A DNA stretch of 64,000 nt from Streptomyces sp. CB02366 (GTDB lineage: Bacteria; Actinomycetota; Actinomycetes; Streptomycetales; Streptomycetaceae). Shown here piece by piece: positions 24,079 through 32,411 of the stretch (its first letter is position 1; every line of letters starts with the position of its first letter). The position numbers and the translations under genes are program-made. Below the pieces are notes generated by a model. That model made no database searches. It was not told the origin of the DNA and was given only the letters and a program-made list of their open reading frames with translations. The stretch spans positions 62,001 to 126,000 of the forward strand of contig NZ_LIVT01000008.1 in assembly GCF_001905905.1 (NCBI RefSeq). Reading direction: 5' to 3'.

Positions 24079-24932
24079 AGCATCAGCTCCGATTTCCGGC
24101 GCGGGTTGATCCGGTCGCGCCAGGCTCCGGCGAGTCCGGCGAGCGCGAGGGTCGGGATGATCAGGAAGAGGCCGGGGAAGAGGGTCGGCCACCAGTCCCC
24201 GGCGAGCAGCGAACCGCGTGCGGACTGGACGAGGTTGCCGAGGCTGGCCTGGTGGGCGGGGAGCCCGAGTCCGAGGAAGGAGAGCGCCGACTCGTGCCAC
24301 ATCGCGTGCGGGACCATCAGCACGGCGGCCAGACCGGCTTGAGGGAGGACGCCGGGCAGCAGGTGGCGCACGACGACGCGGGTGCGGGAGGCGCCGCCGG
24401 AGACGGCGGCGTCGATGAAGGGGCGCGAGCGCAGCGAGAGCACCTCGGAGCGGACGATGCGGGCGGTGGAGATCCAGTGCGTCAGGGCGACCGAGATGAT
24501 CACCGGCCAGACGCCGGGCCGGAACATCGCGACGATGAAGATGCCGAGCAGCAGGTGCGGAATGGAGGAGAGGGCGTCGACGACGCGCATCACCACCCGG
24601 TCGGTCCAGCCGCCGAACGCCCCGGCGAGCGCCCCGATCGCGGTGCCGACGACGGTGGCGGTGAAGGCCGCGACCAGGCCGACGAGCAGGGAGACCCGCA
24701 GCCCGTAGACGCAGCGCAGCAGGAGGTCGCGGCCGACGTCGTCGGTGCCGAAGGGGTGGGCGGGGGACGGCGGGAGGAGTTTGTTCGCGAGGTCGACGGC
24801 CTGCTGGTCGAGCTGGGCCAGCGGCGGGACGACGAGGACGGCGAGCGCGACGGCGACGACGAGCACGGCCGAGGTGACGATCCGGACGCGGCGCGCGGCG
24901 CGGCCCGGCAGGGCGATCGCGGTGTCAGCCAT
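24075..24932 (-). CDS. nikC: ABC importer permease, NikC/DppC-like
   Basis: The product is 285 aa. It has about six membrane segments and the DppC-type cytoplasmic loop (RIVRSEVLSLRSRPFIDAAV ... SGGASRTRVVVRHLLP) with the EAA-like coupling motif. The N-terminal cytoplasmic stretch and the HPFGTDDVGRDLL segment are typical of the C-type permease. It overlaps the upstream permease gene by 8 bp and the downstream ATPase gene by 4 bp. Confidence 0.8.
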   Translation of the reverse strand: MADTAIALPGRAARRVRIVTSAVLVVAVALAVLVVPPLAQLDQQAVDLANKLLPPSPAHPFGTDDVGRDLLLRCVYGLRVSLLVGLVAAFTATVVGTAIGALAGAFGGWTDRVVMRVVDALSSIPHLLLGIFIVAMFRPGVWPVIISVALTHWISTARIVRSEVLSLRSRPFIDAAVSGGASRTRVVVRHLLPGVLPQAGLAAVLMVPHAMWHESALSFLGLGLPAHQASLGNLVQSARGSLLAGDWWPTLFPGLFLIIPTLALAGLAGAWRDRINPRRKSELML

Positions 24933-25917
24933 CGAAGGCCACCCGGGGGTCGGCGAGTCCGTAGAGGAGGTCGGAGAGCAGGTTGCCGAGCAGGACGGCG
25001 GCGGTGGCGAGGACTGTGAGCGCGGCCAGCAGGGAGAAGTCCACGGAGGTGGCGGCCTCGACGGTGGCGGCGGCGATGCCGGGCCAGCTGAAGACGGTCT
25101 CCACGAGCAGGGCTCCGGTGATGAGTTCGGGGACGCGGGAGCCGATCAGGGTGAGCATCGGCAGCATCCCGGAGCGCAGGGCGTGGCCCAGGAGCACGGT
25201 GCGCTCGCTCAGCCCCCGGGCGCGGGCGCCGCGCACGGGGTCCTCGGCGAGGGCGTCGGCGACCCCTTGGCGTACGTACAGGAAGAACCACGGCAGCTGC
25301 GAGACGCCGAGGACGGCGGCGGGCAGCACCAGGTGGGAGGCGACCTGGCCGAAGGTGACGACCTCGCTGGCGGCATCGGTCAGCCCGCCCGCCGGGAGGA
25401 CGTCGAGCTTCAGGGCGAAGAACCAGATGGCGAGCAGGCCGAGCCAGAAGGCGGGGGCGGCTTCCAGGGTGTACGCCAGGGAGCTGACGCACCGGTCGAG
25501 CCAGCCGCCGGGCCTGCGGGCGGCGAGGACGCCGAGGCCGGTGCCGAGCAGGATCGCGACGAGGAAGGCGGTGGCGGCGAGCAGGACGGACCAGCCCATG
25601 CGCTCCGCGATGACGTCCGCGACCGGTTGGCGCATCACGCTGGAGTCCCCGAAGTCGCCCTGGAGGGCGGAGGTCAGCCAGTCCCACCAGCGGGCGACGA
25701 GCGGCTGGTCGACGCCGAGGTTGGCGCGGAGCTGGTCGAGGTTCTCCTGGGAGGCGGTGAGGCCGGCGGTGCCGGCATAGGCCTTGACGGGGTCGAAGGG
25801 GGAGGCGGCGGCGACGGCGAAGACGCCGAAGGTGACGGCGCCGAGGACGGGGACGGCGAACAGGGCCCGCCGTCCCGCCATCCGCGCCATCGGCCCCCAG
25901 GGGAGGCGTCGGCTCAC
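24925..25917 (-). CDS. nikB: ABC importer permease, NikB/DppB-like
   Basis: The product is 330 aa from the GTG at 25917, which overlaps the stop of the binding-protein gene (GTGA). Six membrane segments are visible, as are the B-type loop DALAEDPVRGARARGLSERT and the substrate-path motif ETVFSWPGIAAATVEAA. The frame stays open upstream into the binding-protein gene, but the 4-bp overlap fits the style of the operon. Confidence 0.8.
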   Translation of the reverse strand: MSRRLPWGPMARMAGRRALFAVPVLGAVTFGVFAVAAASPFDPVKAYAGTAGLTASQENLDQLRANLGVDQPLVARWWDWLTSALQGDFGDSSVMRQPVADVIAERMGWSVLLAATAFLVAILLGTGLGVLAARRPGGWLDRCVSSLAYTLEAAPAFWLGLLAIWFFALKLDVLPAGGLTDAASEVVTFGQVASHLVLPAAVLGVSQLPWFFLYVRQGVADALAEDPVRGARARGLSERTVLLGHALRSGMLPMLTLIGSRVPELITGALLVETVFSWPGIAAATVEAATSVDFSLLAALTVLATAAVLLGNLLSDLLYGLADPRVAFDG

Positions 25918-27530
25918 TTCTTCGAGCCCCCGGCGCTCTGGGCGGACCACTTCTCGACGTTCCACCAGGGGCCGGAGGCCAGCCCGTGGTCGTGCGGTTC
26001 GACCTGGGTGGTGAGGGCGCCGAAGCGGTCGTCGACGACGTAGAGGTGGTCGATGTGGGTGAGGAAGGTGTAGCCCGGGTTCTTCACCAGTTCGCGCTGG
26101 ACGGTGTCGTACGCCTTCTTCCGCTCGGCCGTCTCACCGCTCCTGCGGCCCGCCTCGATCGCGGCGTCGACGGTCTTGTTGTCGTACCAGGCCATGTTGT
26201 TGAAGCCGTCGCCCGCGAGGGAGGACTTGAGCAGGGTGTACTGGTCGAAGTCGGGGTCGGCCGGGGAGCCGCCGCCCGCGAGCACGGCGTCGTGCTTCAT
26301 GCGGGGCTCGATGACCTCCCAGGTCCCGGCCTCGGTACGGATGTCGATGCCCGCCTTCTTGGCGTCGGAGGCGTAGGCGAGGGCGTGCTCCTGGCGGAGT
26401 TTGTCGCCGCTGAGGTACCAGAGCGGGAAGGTGGCGCGCACCCCGTCCTTGACGCGGACGCCGTCCTTGCCGGGCTTCCAGCCGGCCTCGTCCAGGATCT
26501 TCTTCGCGGCGGCGAGGTCGTGGGGGCGCTCGGTGCCCTTGGTGAACCACTCGCTGTCGGTGGGGACGGGGCCGTAGGCGGGTTTGCCCGCTCCGTTGAG
26601 GATGGCCTCCACCATGGCCTCGCGGTCGACGGCGACGTCGAGGGCGCGGCGTACGGCGGTGTCCCCGGCGACCTCGTTGTGGGTCGGGAGCGTCACCGTG
26701 CGGTAGTCGTAACTGGTGGCGGCGTAGGTCTTCTTGCGCTTGTCGTCCGCGAAGCCCTTGGCGAGGTTGGGCGGCAGGATCGCCCCGTCGAGGTCTCCGG
26801 AGCGCAGCCGGGTGGCGCGCACGTCGTCGTCCTTGATGATCGCCATGGTGAACTTCTTCACCTCGGGCTCGCCGCCCCAGTAGTCGGGGTTGGCGGTGAA
26901 GCTGAGCTTCTCCCCCTTGGACCACTTGGTGAGGACATAGGGGCCGGTGCCGATCGGCCGGGTGGTGAAGGCCCCGGTGTTGACGTCCTGCCTGCCCGCG
27001 ATGTGCTCCGGGGCGATGGGCAGGACGGTGCGCCGGGCGAACGGCGCGTAGGGGTACTTGAGGGTGAAGACGACCGTGTCTTCGCCCCGGGCGGCGACGT
27101 TCTCGACGGCGTCCAGTTCGGTGCGGGAGGCGTTGTTGGTCTTCTCGTCGAGGATGGTGCGGTAGGTGAAGACGACGTCCTTGGCGCCGAACGGTTTCCC
27201 GTCGCTGAACTTCACCCCCCGGCGCAGCTTGTACGTGTAGGTCAGGCCGTCGGCGCTGACCTCGGGGAGCTCGGCGGCGAGGGCGGGGCGGAGCTTCATG
27301 TCCGCGTCCAGGGCGAGCAGTCCGTCGAAGATCTTGGAGTTGCCGTCCTTGCCGTAGCCGAGCAGCGGGCTCAGGCTGTCGGGCTCGTAGGCGATGCCGA
27401 CGACGGCCGAGGCGGAGGACGACCCGGAACCGCGCCCGGCGCCGTCCGGGTTCGAGCAGGCCGCGGCGGTGAGGGACAGTGCGGTCACCAGTGTGGCGGC
27501 GACCGCCACCCGTATCGATCGGGCCGTCAT
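25914..27530 (-). CDS. nikA: Extracytoplasmic binding lipoprotein (SBP family 5), probable nickel-binding NikA
   Basis: The product is 538 aa. The signal peptide ends in a lipobox (LSLTAAACSNPDG), so the protein is membrane-tethered. Family 5 signatures include TYTYKLRRGVKFSDGKPFGA, TRPIGTGPYVLTKWSKGEKL and ADPDFDQYTLLKSSLAGDGF. Family members bind oligopeptides, nickel chelates or other solutes; sequence alone does not separate these. A Nur-box-like site 34 bp upstream points to nickel. First gene of the operon. An alternative GTG start lies three codons upstream. Confidence 0.75.
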   Translation of the reverse strand: MTARSIRVAVAATLVTALSLTAAACSNPDGAGRGSGSSSASAVVGIAYEPDSLSPLLGYGKDGNSKIFDGLLALDADMKLRPALAAELPEVSADGLTYTYKLRRGVKFSDGKPFGAKDVVFTYRTILDEKTNNASRTELDAVENVAARGEDTVVFTLKYPYAPFARRTVLPIAPEHIAGRQDVNTGAFTTRPIGTGPYVLTKWSKGEKLSFTANPDYWGGEPEVKKFTMAIIKDDDVRATRLRSGDLDGAILPPNLAKGFADDKRKKTYAATSYDYRTVTLPTHNEVAGDTAVRRALDVAVDREAMVEAILNGAGKPAYGPVPTDSEWFTKGTERPHDLAAAKKILDEAGWKPGKDGVRVKDGVRATFPLWYLSGDKLRQEHALAYASDAKKAGIDIRTEAGTWEVIEPRMKHDAVLAGGGSPADPDFDQYTLLKSSLAGDGFNNMAWYDNKTVDAAIEAGRRSGETAERKKAYDTVQRELVKNPGYTFLTHIDHLYVVDDRFGALTTQVEPHDHGLASGPWWNVEKWSAQSAGGSKK

Positions 27531-27563
27531 ACTCTGCACATCCCTGTCCAAGATCGACTGTAA

Positions 27564-27580
27564 TTGCGAACGGGTTGCAA
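27564..27580. promoter_or_regulatory. Nur-box-like operator
   Basis: TTGCGA-ACGGG-TTGCAA within the longer inverted repeat TAATTGC-N9-GCAATTA (27561-27583). It fits the TTGCAA-N5-TTGCAA form described for the Streptomyces nickel regulator Nur with one deviation, and lies 34 bp upstream of nikA in the only AT-rich patch nearby. Nickel-dependent repression is the expected effect. Confidence 0.65.
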
Positions 27581-27598
27581 TTAAACAGCACATAAAAG

Positions 27599-27641
27599 AC
27601 CCCGGTACACCCCGCCTCGACAGTGGGACGGGTGCACCGGG
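27599..27641 (-). terminator. Terminator-like hairpin after the barrel-protein gene
   Basis: CCCCGGTACACCCCG and CGGGTGCACCGGGG pair with two mismatches around an 13-15 nt loop, 45 bp beyond the minus-strand stop at 27686. Confidence 0.45.
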
Positions 27642-27685
27642 GCCGGTACGCCGGAGAACGCGCCGGGGGCGCGGAGCCCGGACGC

Positions 27686-28201
27686 CTAAGGCGCGGTGTC
27701 GGCGAGGTCGATCGTGAGCACGTCCTCGTCCCTCGTGCGGTGGTCGATCGTGATCGAGCCGGACGCTCCGGCGTGGGCCCCCGTGCCTCCGGTGACCGCG
27801 AAGACGTGGGACCACGGCCGCGGGTCCACCGGGGACTCGGTCACGGCGGGAAGCGGTCGCCGGAAGGCCGTGGCAGCCGTGATCAGTCCGTCGTCGAGGC
27901 TCAAGACCAGCGTCGCCAGGACGAACGAGCCGTCCAGCTCCACGGCGACGGGCAGGCAGTGCGCGTTCTCGGTGCCTACGACGGCGCCCTGCTCGTCCGA
28001 CAGCTCGTACCGGACGAAGTAGGGGACGCCGGCCGTGAGGACGTCCGGGATGTTCGCGCCCGTGCGCCGACCGGTCAGGACGATCCGGCGGGCCGCCCTG
28101 CGCGCCGCGTGGGCGGCCCCGCCCGCGCCGGCGACCAGCCCCCCGGCGACGGCCGCCGCCGAGGTCAACTGCAGAACGCTCCTGCGATCCAGATCCGTCA
28201 T
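27686..28201 (-). CDS. Tat-exported allene-oxide-cyclase-barrel/dirigent-like protein
   Basis: The product is 171 aa. The N-terminus MTDLDRRSVLQLTSAAAVAG is a twin-arginine-type signal. The mature protein is beta-rich, and the stretch FAVTGGTGAHAGASGSITID is the hallmark loop of the allene oxide cyclase / dirigent barrel fold (VTGGTG.Y.GA.G). In actinobacteria this fold occurs in secreted proteins of mostly unknown role. The start at 28201 places the Tat motif at the N-terminus; the frame upstream is a shadow. Confidence 0.7.
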   Translation of the reverse strand: MTDLDRRSVLQLTSAAAVAGGLVAGAGGAAHAARRAARRIVLTGRRTGANIPDVLTAGVPYFVRYELSDEQGAVVGTENAHCLPVAVELDGSFVLATLVLSLDDGLITAATAFRRPLPAVTESPVDPRPWSHVFAVTGGTGAHAGASGSITIDHRTRDEDVLTIDLADTAP

Positions 28202-28347
28202 CGCCTGCTCACACCCTTGTCGGTCGTGTCCTCGGGCGCACGCGCGCCCCCCGGGCAAACGCCCGGCGGGGGCGGAACGGGTCGCCCCGCACGCGCACAC
28301 CACCGGATCGGATCAGCGGTCCGGCGCGTGCGGAGGCGTCTGGCCGC

Positions 28348-29463
28348 CTACGGGGCCGGCAGCTCCGCCAGCTCCGCGACGGCCCGGCGGTGGCTCCCGG
28401 CGGTGCCGTACGCGAGGGAGTCGGCCTTGGCCCGCTTGAGGTAGAGGTGGGCGGGGTGCTCCCAGGTCATGCCGATCCCGCCGTGCAGCTGGACGCACTC
28501 CTCGGCGGCGTGGACCGCGACGCCCGAGCAGTACGCCTGGGCCACCGCGACGGCGAGCGGGGCGTCGGAGCTGCCGGTCGCCAGCGCGTCGGCCGCGTTG
28601 CGGGCGGCGGCACGGGCGGAGACGATCTCCAGCCAGAGCTGCGCCATCCGGTGCTTGAGCGCCTGGAACGACCCCACGGGCCGGTTGAACTGGTGGCGTT
28701 CGCGGGTGTACCGGACGGTCTCGGTCAGGCACCACTCCGCGAGGCCGAGCTGTTCGGATGCGAGCAGACCGGCCCCGGCGAGCAGACCGCGCCGTACGGC
28801 GGCGGCGCTCGCGCCCGCGTCGCCCAGCGGGGTTCCGGCCGTCCCGTTCAGGGTGACGGCGGCGAGGGGACGCGTCAGGTCGAGCGGGACGAGCGGTTCC
28901 ACGGTGACTCCGGGGTCCGACGCCTCGACCGCGTACAGCCCTTCGGCGGTCGGCACCAGCAGGACGTCCGCGGCCTGCGCGTCCGCCACGCCGCGTACCG
29001 TTTTGGCCGACGGGCCGAGCGCCGCGACCGGACCGGCGGGCGGGGTCGCGAAGGGCACGGCGAGCACGGCCGTACGCGCACCGGAGGCCAGTTCGCGCAG
29101 GAGGGCCGCGGCGGGGCCCTCCTCACCGCACAGGGCGAGCAGGGTCTCGGTGGCCACCACGGAGCTGGTCAGATAGGGGGCCGGGGCCACGCTGCGGCCC
29201 AGCTCCTCCAGGACCACGGCGGCCTCGCGGTGGGACGCGCCCTGGCCGCCGAGCTCCTCCGGGACGAGGAGCCCGGCCGCGCCGATGCCCCCGGCGAGAG
29301 AGGCCCACAGCTGCGGATCGTAGGGCGTGCCGGACTCGGTGGCGGCGATCACGGCGGGCGCGGCGGCCCGGTCGGCCAGGAGGGCGCGGACGGCGGAGCG
29401 CAGGTCCTCCTCGTCCTGCGAGTAGAGCAGGTCGGGAACGGCGGGCTGGGCGGGGGCGGTCAT
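28348..29463 (-). CDS. Acyl-CoA dehydrogenase (second subunit type)
   Basis: The product is 371 aa with the acyl-CoA dehydrogenase fold: N-terminal helical domain (DEEDLRSAVRALLADR), central region (LLVPEELGGQGASHREAAVV) and C-terminal QLHGGIGMTWEHPAHLYLKR. This last block is typical of the subunit that pairs with a catalytic partner in heterotetrameric actinobacterial enzymes. Its start overlaps the stop of the upstream acyl-CoA dehydrogenase (ATGA at 29460-29463). The two probably form one enzyme acting on an acyl-CoA thioester of unknown chain type. Confidence 0.85.
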   Translation of the reverse strand: MTAPAQPAVPDLLYSQDEEDLRSAVRALLADRAAAPAVIAATESGTPYDPQLWASLAGGIGAAGLLVPEELGGQGASHREAAVVLEELGRSVAPAPYLTSSVVATETLLALCGEEGPAAALLRELASGARTAVLAVPFATPPAGPVAALGPSAKTVRGVADAQAADVLLVPTAEGLYAVEASDPGVTVEPLVPLDLTRPLAAVTLNGTAGTPLGDAGASAAAVRRGLLAGAGLLASEQLGLAEWCLTETVRYTRERHQFNRPVGSFQALKHRMAQLWLEIVSARAAARNAADALATGSSDAPLAVAVAQAYCSGVAVHAAEECVQLHGGIGMTWEHPAHLYLKRAKADSLAYGTAGSHRRAVAELAELPAP

Positions 29464-30653
29464 CGGCTCAGGTCCTTCCAGGGGGCGTCCTTGTCGTCGC
29501 GGGGTTCGGCGGGCAGCCCGAGGACGCGTTCGGCCACGATGTTCAGCAGGACCTCGCTGGTGCCGCCCTCGATGGAGTTGCCCTTGGAGCGCAGGTAGCG
29601 GTAGCCCGCGTCCCGTCCGGTGAAGTCGACCAGCTCGGGGCGGACCATGGTCCAGTCGCCGTACAGCAGGCCCTCGTCGCCGAGGAGTTCGACCTCCAGG
29701 CCGCTGATCTGCTGGTTGAGCCGGGCGAAGGCGAGCTTCATGCCCGACCCTTCGGGGCCCGGCTGTCCGGCGACCAGTTGCTGGCGCAGCCGCTCACCGG
29801 TGAGCCGGGCGACCTCGGCCTCCACCCAGAGCGTCAGAAGGCGCTGATGGGTGTCGGGGGTGCGCAGCTCGGGGCGTTCGCGCCAGGTCTTCGCGACCGG
29901 GCCGATCATGCCGCCCTCGCGCGGGATGCGGGAGCCGCCGATGGAGACGCGCTCGTTCATCAGGGTGGTCCGGGCGACCTTCCACCCCTCGCCGACGGGG
30001 CCGAGGCGGTGGCTGTCGGGAATGCGTACGCCGGTGAGGAAGACCTCGTTGAACTCGGCCTCGCCGGTGATCTGGCGCAGCGGCCGGACCTCGACGCCGG
30101 GGTCGGTCATGTCGCAGATGAAGTAGCTGATGCCCCGGTGCTTGGGCTGGTCGGGGTCGGTGCGGGCGATGAGGATCGCCCAGCGAGCCAGGTGGGCGCT
30201 GGACGTCCACACCTTCTGGCCGTCGACGATCCAGTCGCCGGTCTCGTCCCGGACGGCGCGGGTGGCGAGGGCCGCGAGGTCGGAGCCGGCTCCGGGTTCG
30301 CTGAACAACTGGCACCAGACCTCCTCCCCCACCCACAGCGGGCGCAGGAAGCGGCGCTTCTGCTCGTCGGTGCCGAAGCCGAGGATGGTGGGGGCGGCCA
30401 TGCCGAGGCCGATGCCGATGCGGCGCGGGTCGTTGTCGGGCGCGCCGGCGGCGGCGAGTTCCGCGTCCACCACCTGCTGGAGGGAGCGGGGCGCGTCGAG
30501 TCCGCCGAGGCCGGCGGGGTAGTGGACCCAGGCCAGGCCGGCGTCGAAGCGGGCCTCCAGGAAATCGGTGCGGGCGGTGGTGGCGGGCGGGTGCGCGGCG
30601 AGCAGGTCACGGGTGCGGCGGCGCAGTTCGGCGGCGTCGGTCGCGGACTTCAT
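29460..30653 (-). CDS. Acyl-CoA dehydrogenase (catalytic-type subunit)
   Basis: The product is 397 aa. EPGAGSDLAAL and GQKVWTSSAHLARWAILIAR are FAD/substrate-site blocks, and SKGNSIEGGTSEVLLNIVAE holds the region of the usual catalytic glutamate. The ATG at 30653 overlaps the stop of the upstream oxidoreductase by ATGA, and the gene overlaps the next dehydrogenase in the same way. The three genes therefore form a coupled operon transcribed leftwards from near 31650. Confidence 0.85.
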   Translation of the reverse strand: MKSATDAAELRRRTRDLLAAHPPATTARTDFLEARFDAGLAWVHYPAGLGGLDAPRSLQQVVDAELAAAGAPDNDPRRIGIGLGMAAPTILGFGTDEQKRRFLRPLWVGEEVWCQLFSEPGAGSDLAALATRAVRDETGDWIVDGQKVWTSSAHLARWAILIARTDPDQPKHRGISYFICDMTDPGVEVRPLRQITGEAEFNEVFLTGVRIPDSHRLGPVGEGWKVARTTLMNERVSIGGSRIPREGGMIGPVAKTWRERPELRTPDTHQRLLTLWVEAEVARLTGERLRQQLVAGQPGPEGSGMKLAFARLNQQISGLEVELLGDEGLLYGDWTMVRPELVDFTGRDAGYRYLRSKGNSIEGGTSEVLLNIVAERVLGLPAEPRDDKDAPWKDLSR

Positions 30654-31615
30654 CGGGCGCCTCCCGGCAGGACCACGATGCGGCCGGTGCTGGCGCCGTC
30701 CGCGACGCGCTGGACGGCGTCGGCCGCGCCCGCCATCGGAACGCGTTCGCTCACCAGCGGTTTGACGACGCCCTGGTCGGCCAGCCCGGTCAGCTCCTCG
30801 TGGCAGGCGCGGACGGCGGCCGGGTCCTTGGCGTTGTACAGCCCCCAGTGCAGCCCGACGACGGAGTAGTTCTTGACCAGGGCGTGGTTGAGGGCCGGGG
30901 TGGGAATGGCGCCGCTGGCGAAGCCGACGACGAGGATGCGCCCCTCGAAGGCGACGCACTTGGCGGACTTGGCGTAGGCGTCGCCGCCGACCGGGTCGTA
31001 GACGACGTCGGCGCCGCGGCCGCCGGTGGCTTCCTTCACGGCGGCGACGACGTCCTCGCTCCGCCGGTCGACGACCACGTCGCAGCCGAGTCCGCGGGCG
31101 ACGGCCGCCTTCTCCGGGCCGCCGACGACCCCGATGACCTTCGCCCCGGCCGCCCTGCCGAGCTGGACGGCGGCACTGCCGACGCCTCCGGCCGCCGCGT
31201 GGACGAGGAGGGTCTCGCCGGGCTGGAGGCGGGCGCGGCGGTGCAGGCCGAACCAGCCGGTCTGGTAGCCGATGTGCAGCGCGGCCGCCTCGGCGTCGTC
31301 CAGGGCGTCGGGGGCGGGGAGCAGGGCCGCCTCGTCGGCGACGACGAAGTCGGCGAAGCCGCCGTGGGGCAGGGCCGGGGTGGCGAGGACGCGCCGCCCG
31401 TCCTCGGTGACGCCGCACACCTCGACGCCCGGGGTGAACGGCAGCGGGGGCCGCACCTGGTACTGGCCCCGGCAGAGCAGCGCGTCGGGGAAGTTGACGT
31501 CGGCGGCGCGGACCTCGACGAGCACCTGCCCGTCGCCGGGCGTGGGCCGGTCGGTCTCCTCCAGCCGCATCACCTCGCCCGGCTCGCCGTTCCGGTGTAC
31601 TCGCCATGCCTGCAT
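30650..31615 (-). CDS. NADPH:quinone oxidoreductase-like (MDR superfamily)
   Basis: The product is 321 aa. It has the medium-chain dehydrogenase layout without catalytic-zinc cysteines: VRAADVNFPDALLCRGQYQV, the cofactor loop VHAAAGGVGSAAVQLGRAAG, and VVYDPVGGDAYAKSAKC. This is the quinone oxidoreductase / enoyl reductase-like branch. GGAGG lies 6 nt before the ATG. As first gene of an operon with two acyl-CoA dehydrogenases it may reduce or recycle an intermediate of acyl-CoA degradation; this is inferred from context. Confidence 0.8.
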   Translation of the reverse strand: MQAWRVHRNGEPGEVMRLEETDRPTPGDGQVLVEVRAADVNFPDALLCRGQYQVRPPLPFTPGVEVCGVTEDGRRVLATPALPHGGFADFVVADEAALLPAPDALDDAEAAALHIGYQTGWFGLHRRARLQPGETLLVHAAAGGVGSAAVQLGRAAGAKVIGVVGGPEKAAVARGLGCDVVVDRRSEDVVAAVKEATGGRGADVVYDPVGGDAYAKSAKCVAFEGRILVVGFASGAIPTPALNHALVKNYSVVGLHWGLYNAKDPAAVRACHEELTGLADQGVVKPLVSERVPMAGAADAVQRVADGASTGRIVVLPGGAR

Positions 31616-31685
31616 GAGGGGCCTCCACAACACTGTCGGCGACAACCGCCGAAGCGGTCGGCATTACCACTGCCGCCCGCATACT

Positions 31686-31697
31686 AAGCGGTCGCTT
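31686..31697. promoter_or_regulatory. Short palindrome upstream of the acyl-CoA dehydrogenase operon
   Basis: AAGCG-GT-CGCTT, about 70 bp upstream of the oxidoreductase start at 31615. The shape resembles TetR-family operators found before fatty-acid and acyl-CoA genes. No TetR gene lies next to it. Confidence 0.4.
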
Positions 31698-31742
31698 GCC
31701 GATCTGGGAACACCTCGATCCGCCCGGCGGACGCTTGCGCCC

Positions 31743-32339
31743 TCAGGCCCGCTTGGGCTTCGCCCGTACGTGCATGCGCTCGCCCTGCGGCCCGAACAGG
31801 CTGAGGAATTCCACCGTCTCGTCCTCGGCCGGGCCGAACCAGTGCGGCAGCCGGGTGTCGAACTCGGCGGCCTCCCCCGGCTCCAGCACCAGGTCGTGTT
31901 CGGCCAGCAGCAGCCGCAGCTTCCCGGAGAGCACGAACAGCCACTCGTACCCCTCGTGCGTGCGCTGTTCCGGGGGCCCGCCGCCCGGTTCCTGGATCAG
32001 CTTGTACGCCTGGAGGCCGCCGGGCCGGGCGGTCAGCGGCAGCATGGTCCGGCCGTGCTGCACGATCGGCTTGGCCCGCACCCGGGGGTCGCCGACCGGG
32101 GCGGCCCCCACCAGGTCGTCGAGCGGCACCTCGTGGGCGCGGGCGATCGGCAGCATCAGCTCCAGGCTGGGGCGACGGCCGCCGGACTCCAGCCGGGAGA
32201 GCGTGGAGACGGATATGCCGGTGGCGGCCGAGAGGGCGGCGAGGGTGACCCCGCGCTCCTTGCGCAGCCGGCGCAGGCGGGGTCCGACGCCGGAGAGGAC
32301 GGCGTCCAGTTCCGGGTCGTCCCGGTCGTGTTCCTTCAT
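31743..32339 (-). CDS. XRE-cupin transcriptional regulator
   Basis: The product is 198 aa. Residues 20-75 form an XRE HTH (VGPRLRRLRKERGVTLAALS, TGISVSTLSRLESGGRRPSL). Residues 110-190 form a cupin barrel (THEGYEWLFVLSGKLRLLLA, LVLEPGEAAEFDTRLPHWFG). This class senses small molecules with the cupin domain. A palindrome overlaps the region directly before its ATG, which suggests autoregulation. The PIG-L deacetylase gene lies upstream on the same strand, 72 bp away. Confidence 0.85.
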   Translation of the reverse strand: MKEHDRDDPELDAVLSGVGPRLRRLRKERGVTLAALSAATGISVSTLSRLESGGRRPSLELMLPIARAHEVPLDDLVGAAPVGDPRVRAKPIVQHGRTMLPLTARPGGLQAYKLIQEPGGGPPEQRTHEGYEWLFVLSGKLRLLLAEHDLVLEPGEAAEFDTRLPHWFGPAEDETVEFLSLFGPQGERMHVRAKPKRA

Positions 32340-32345
32340 GCGGCC

Positions 32346-32362
32346 ATTGCAGAATCGGCAAT
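32346..32362. promoter_or_regulatory. Operator-like palindrome before the XRE-cupin gene
   Basis: ATTGC-AGAATCG-GCAAT; the inner part TTGCnGA-A-TCnGCAA extends the symmetry with one mismatched pair. It ends 7 bp upstream of the ATG at 32339, so binding would block translation-proximal transcription. A likely autoregulatory site. Confidence 0.5.
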
Positions 32363-32411
32363 CCGGTTTGTCAACCCGCCAACCCCGCCGGTCACGGGCC
32401 GCGCGGCCGCC

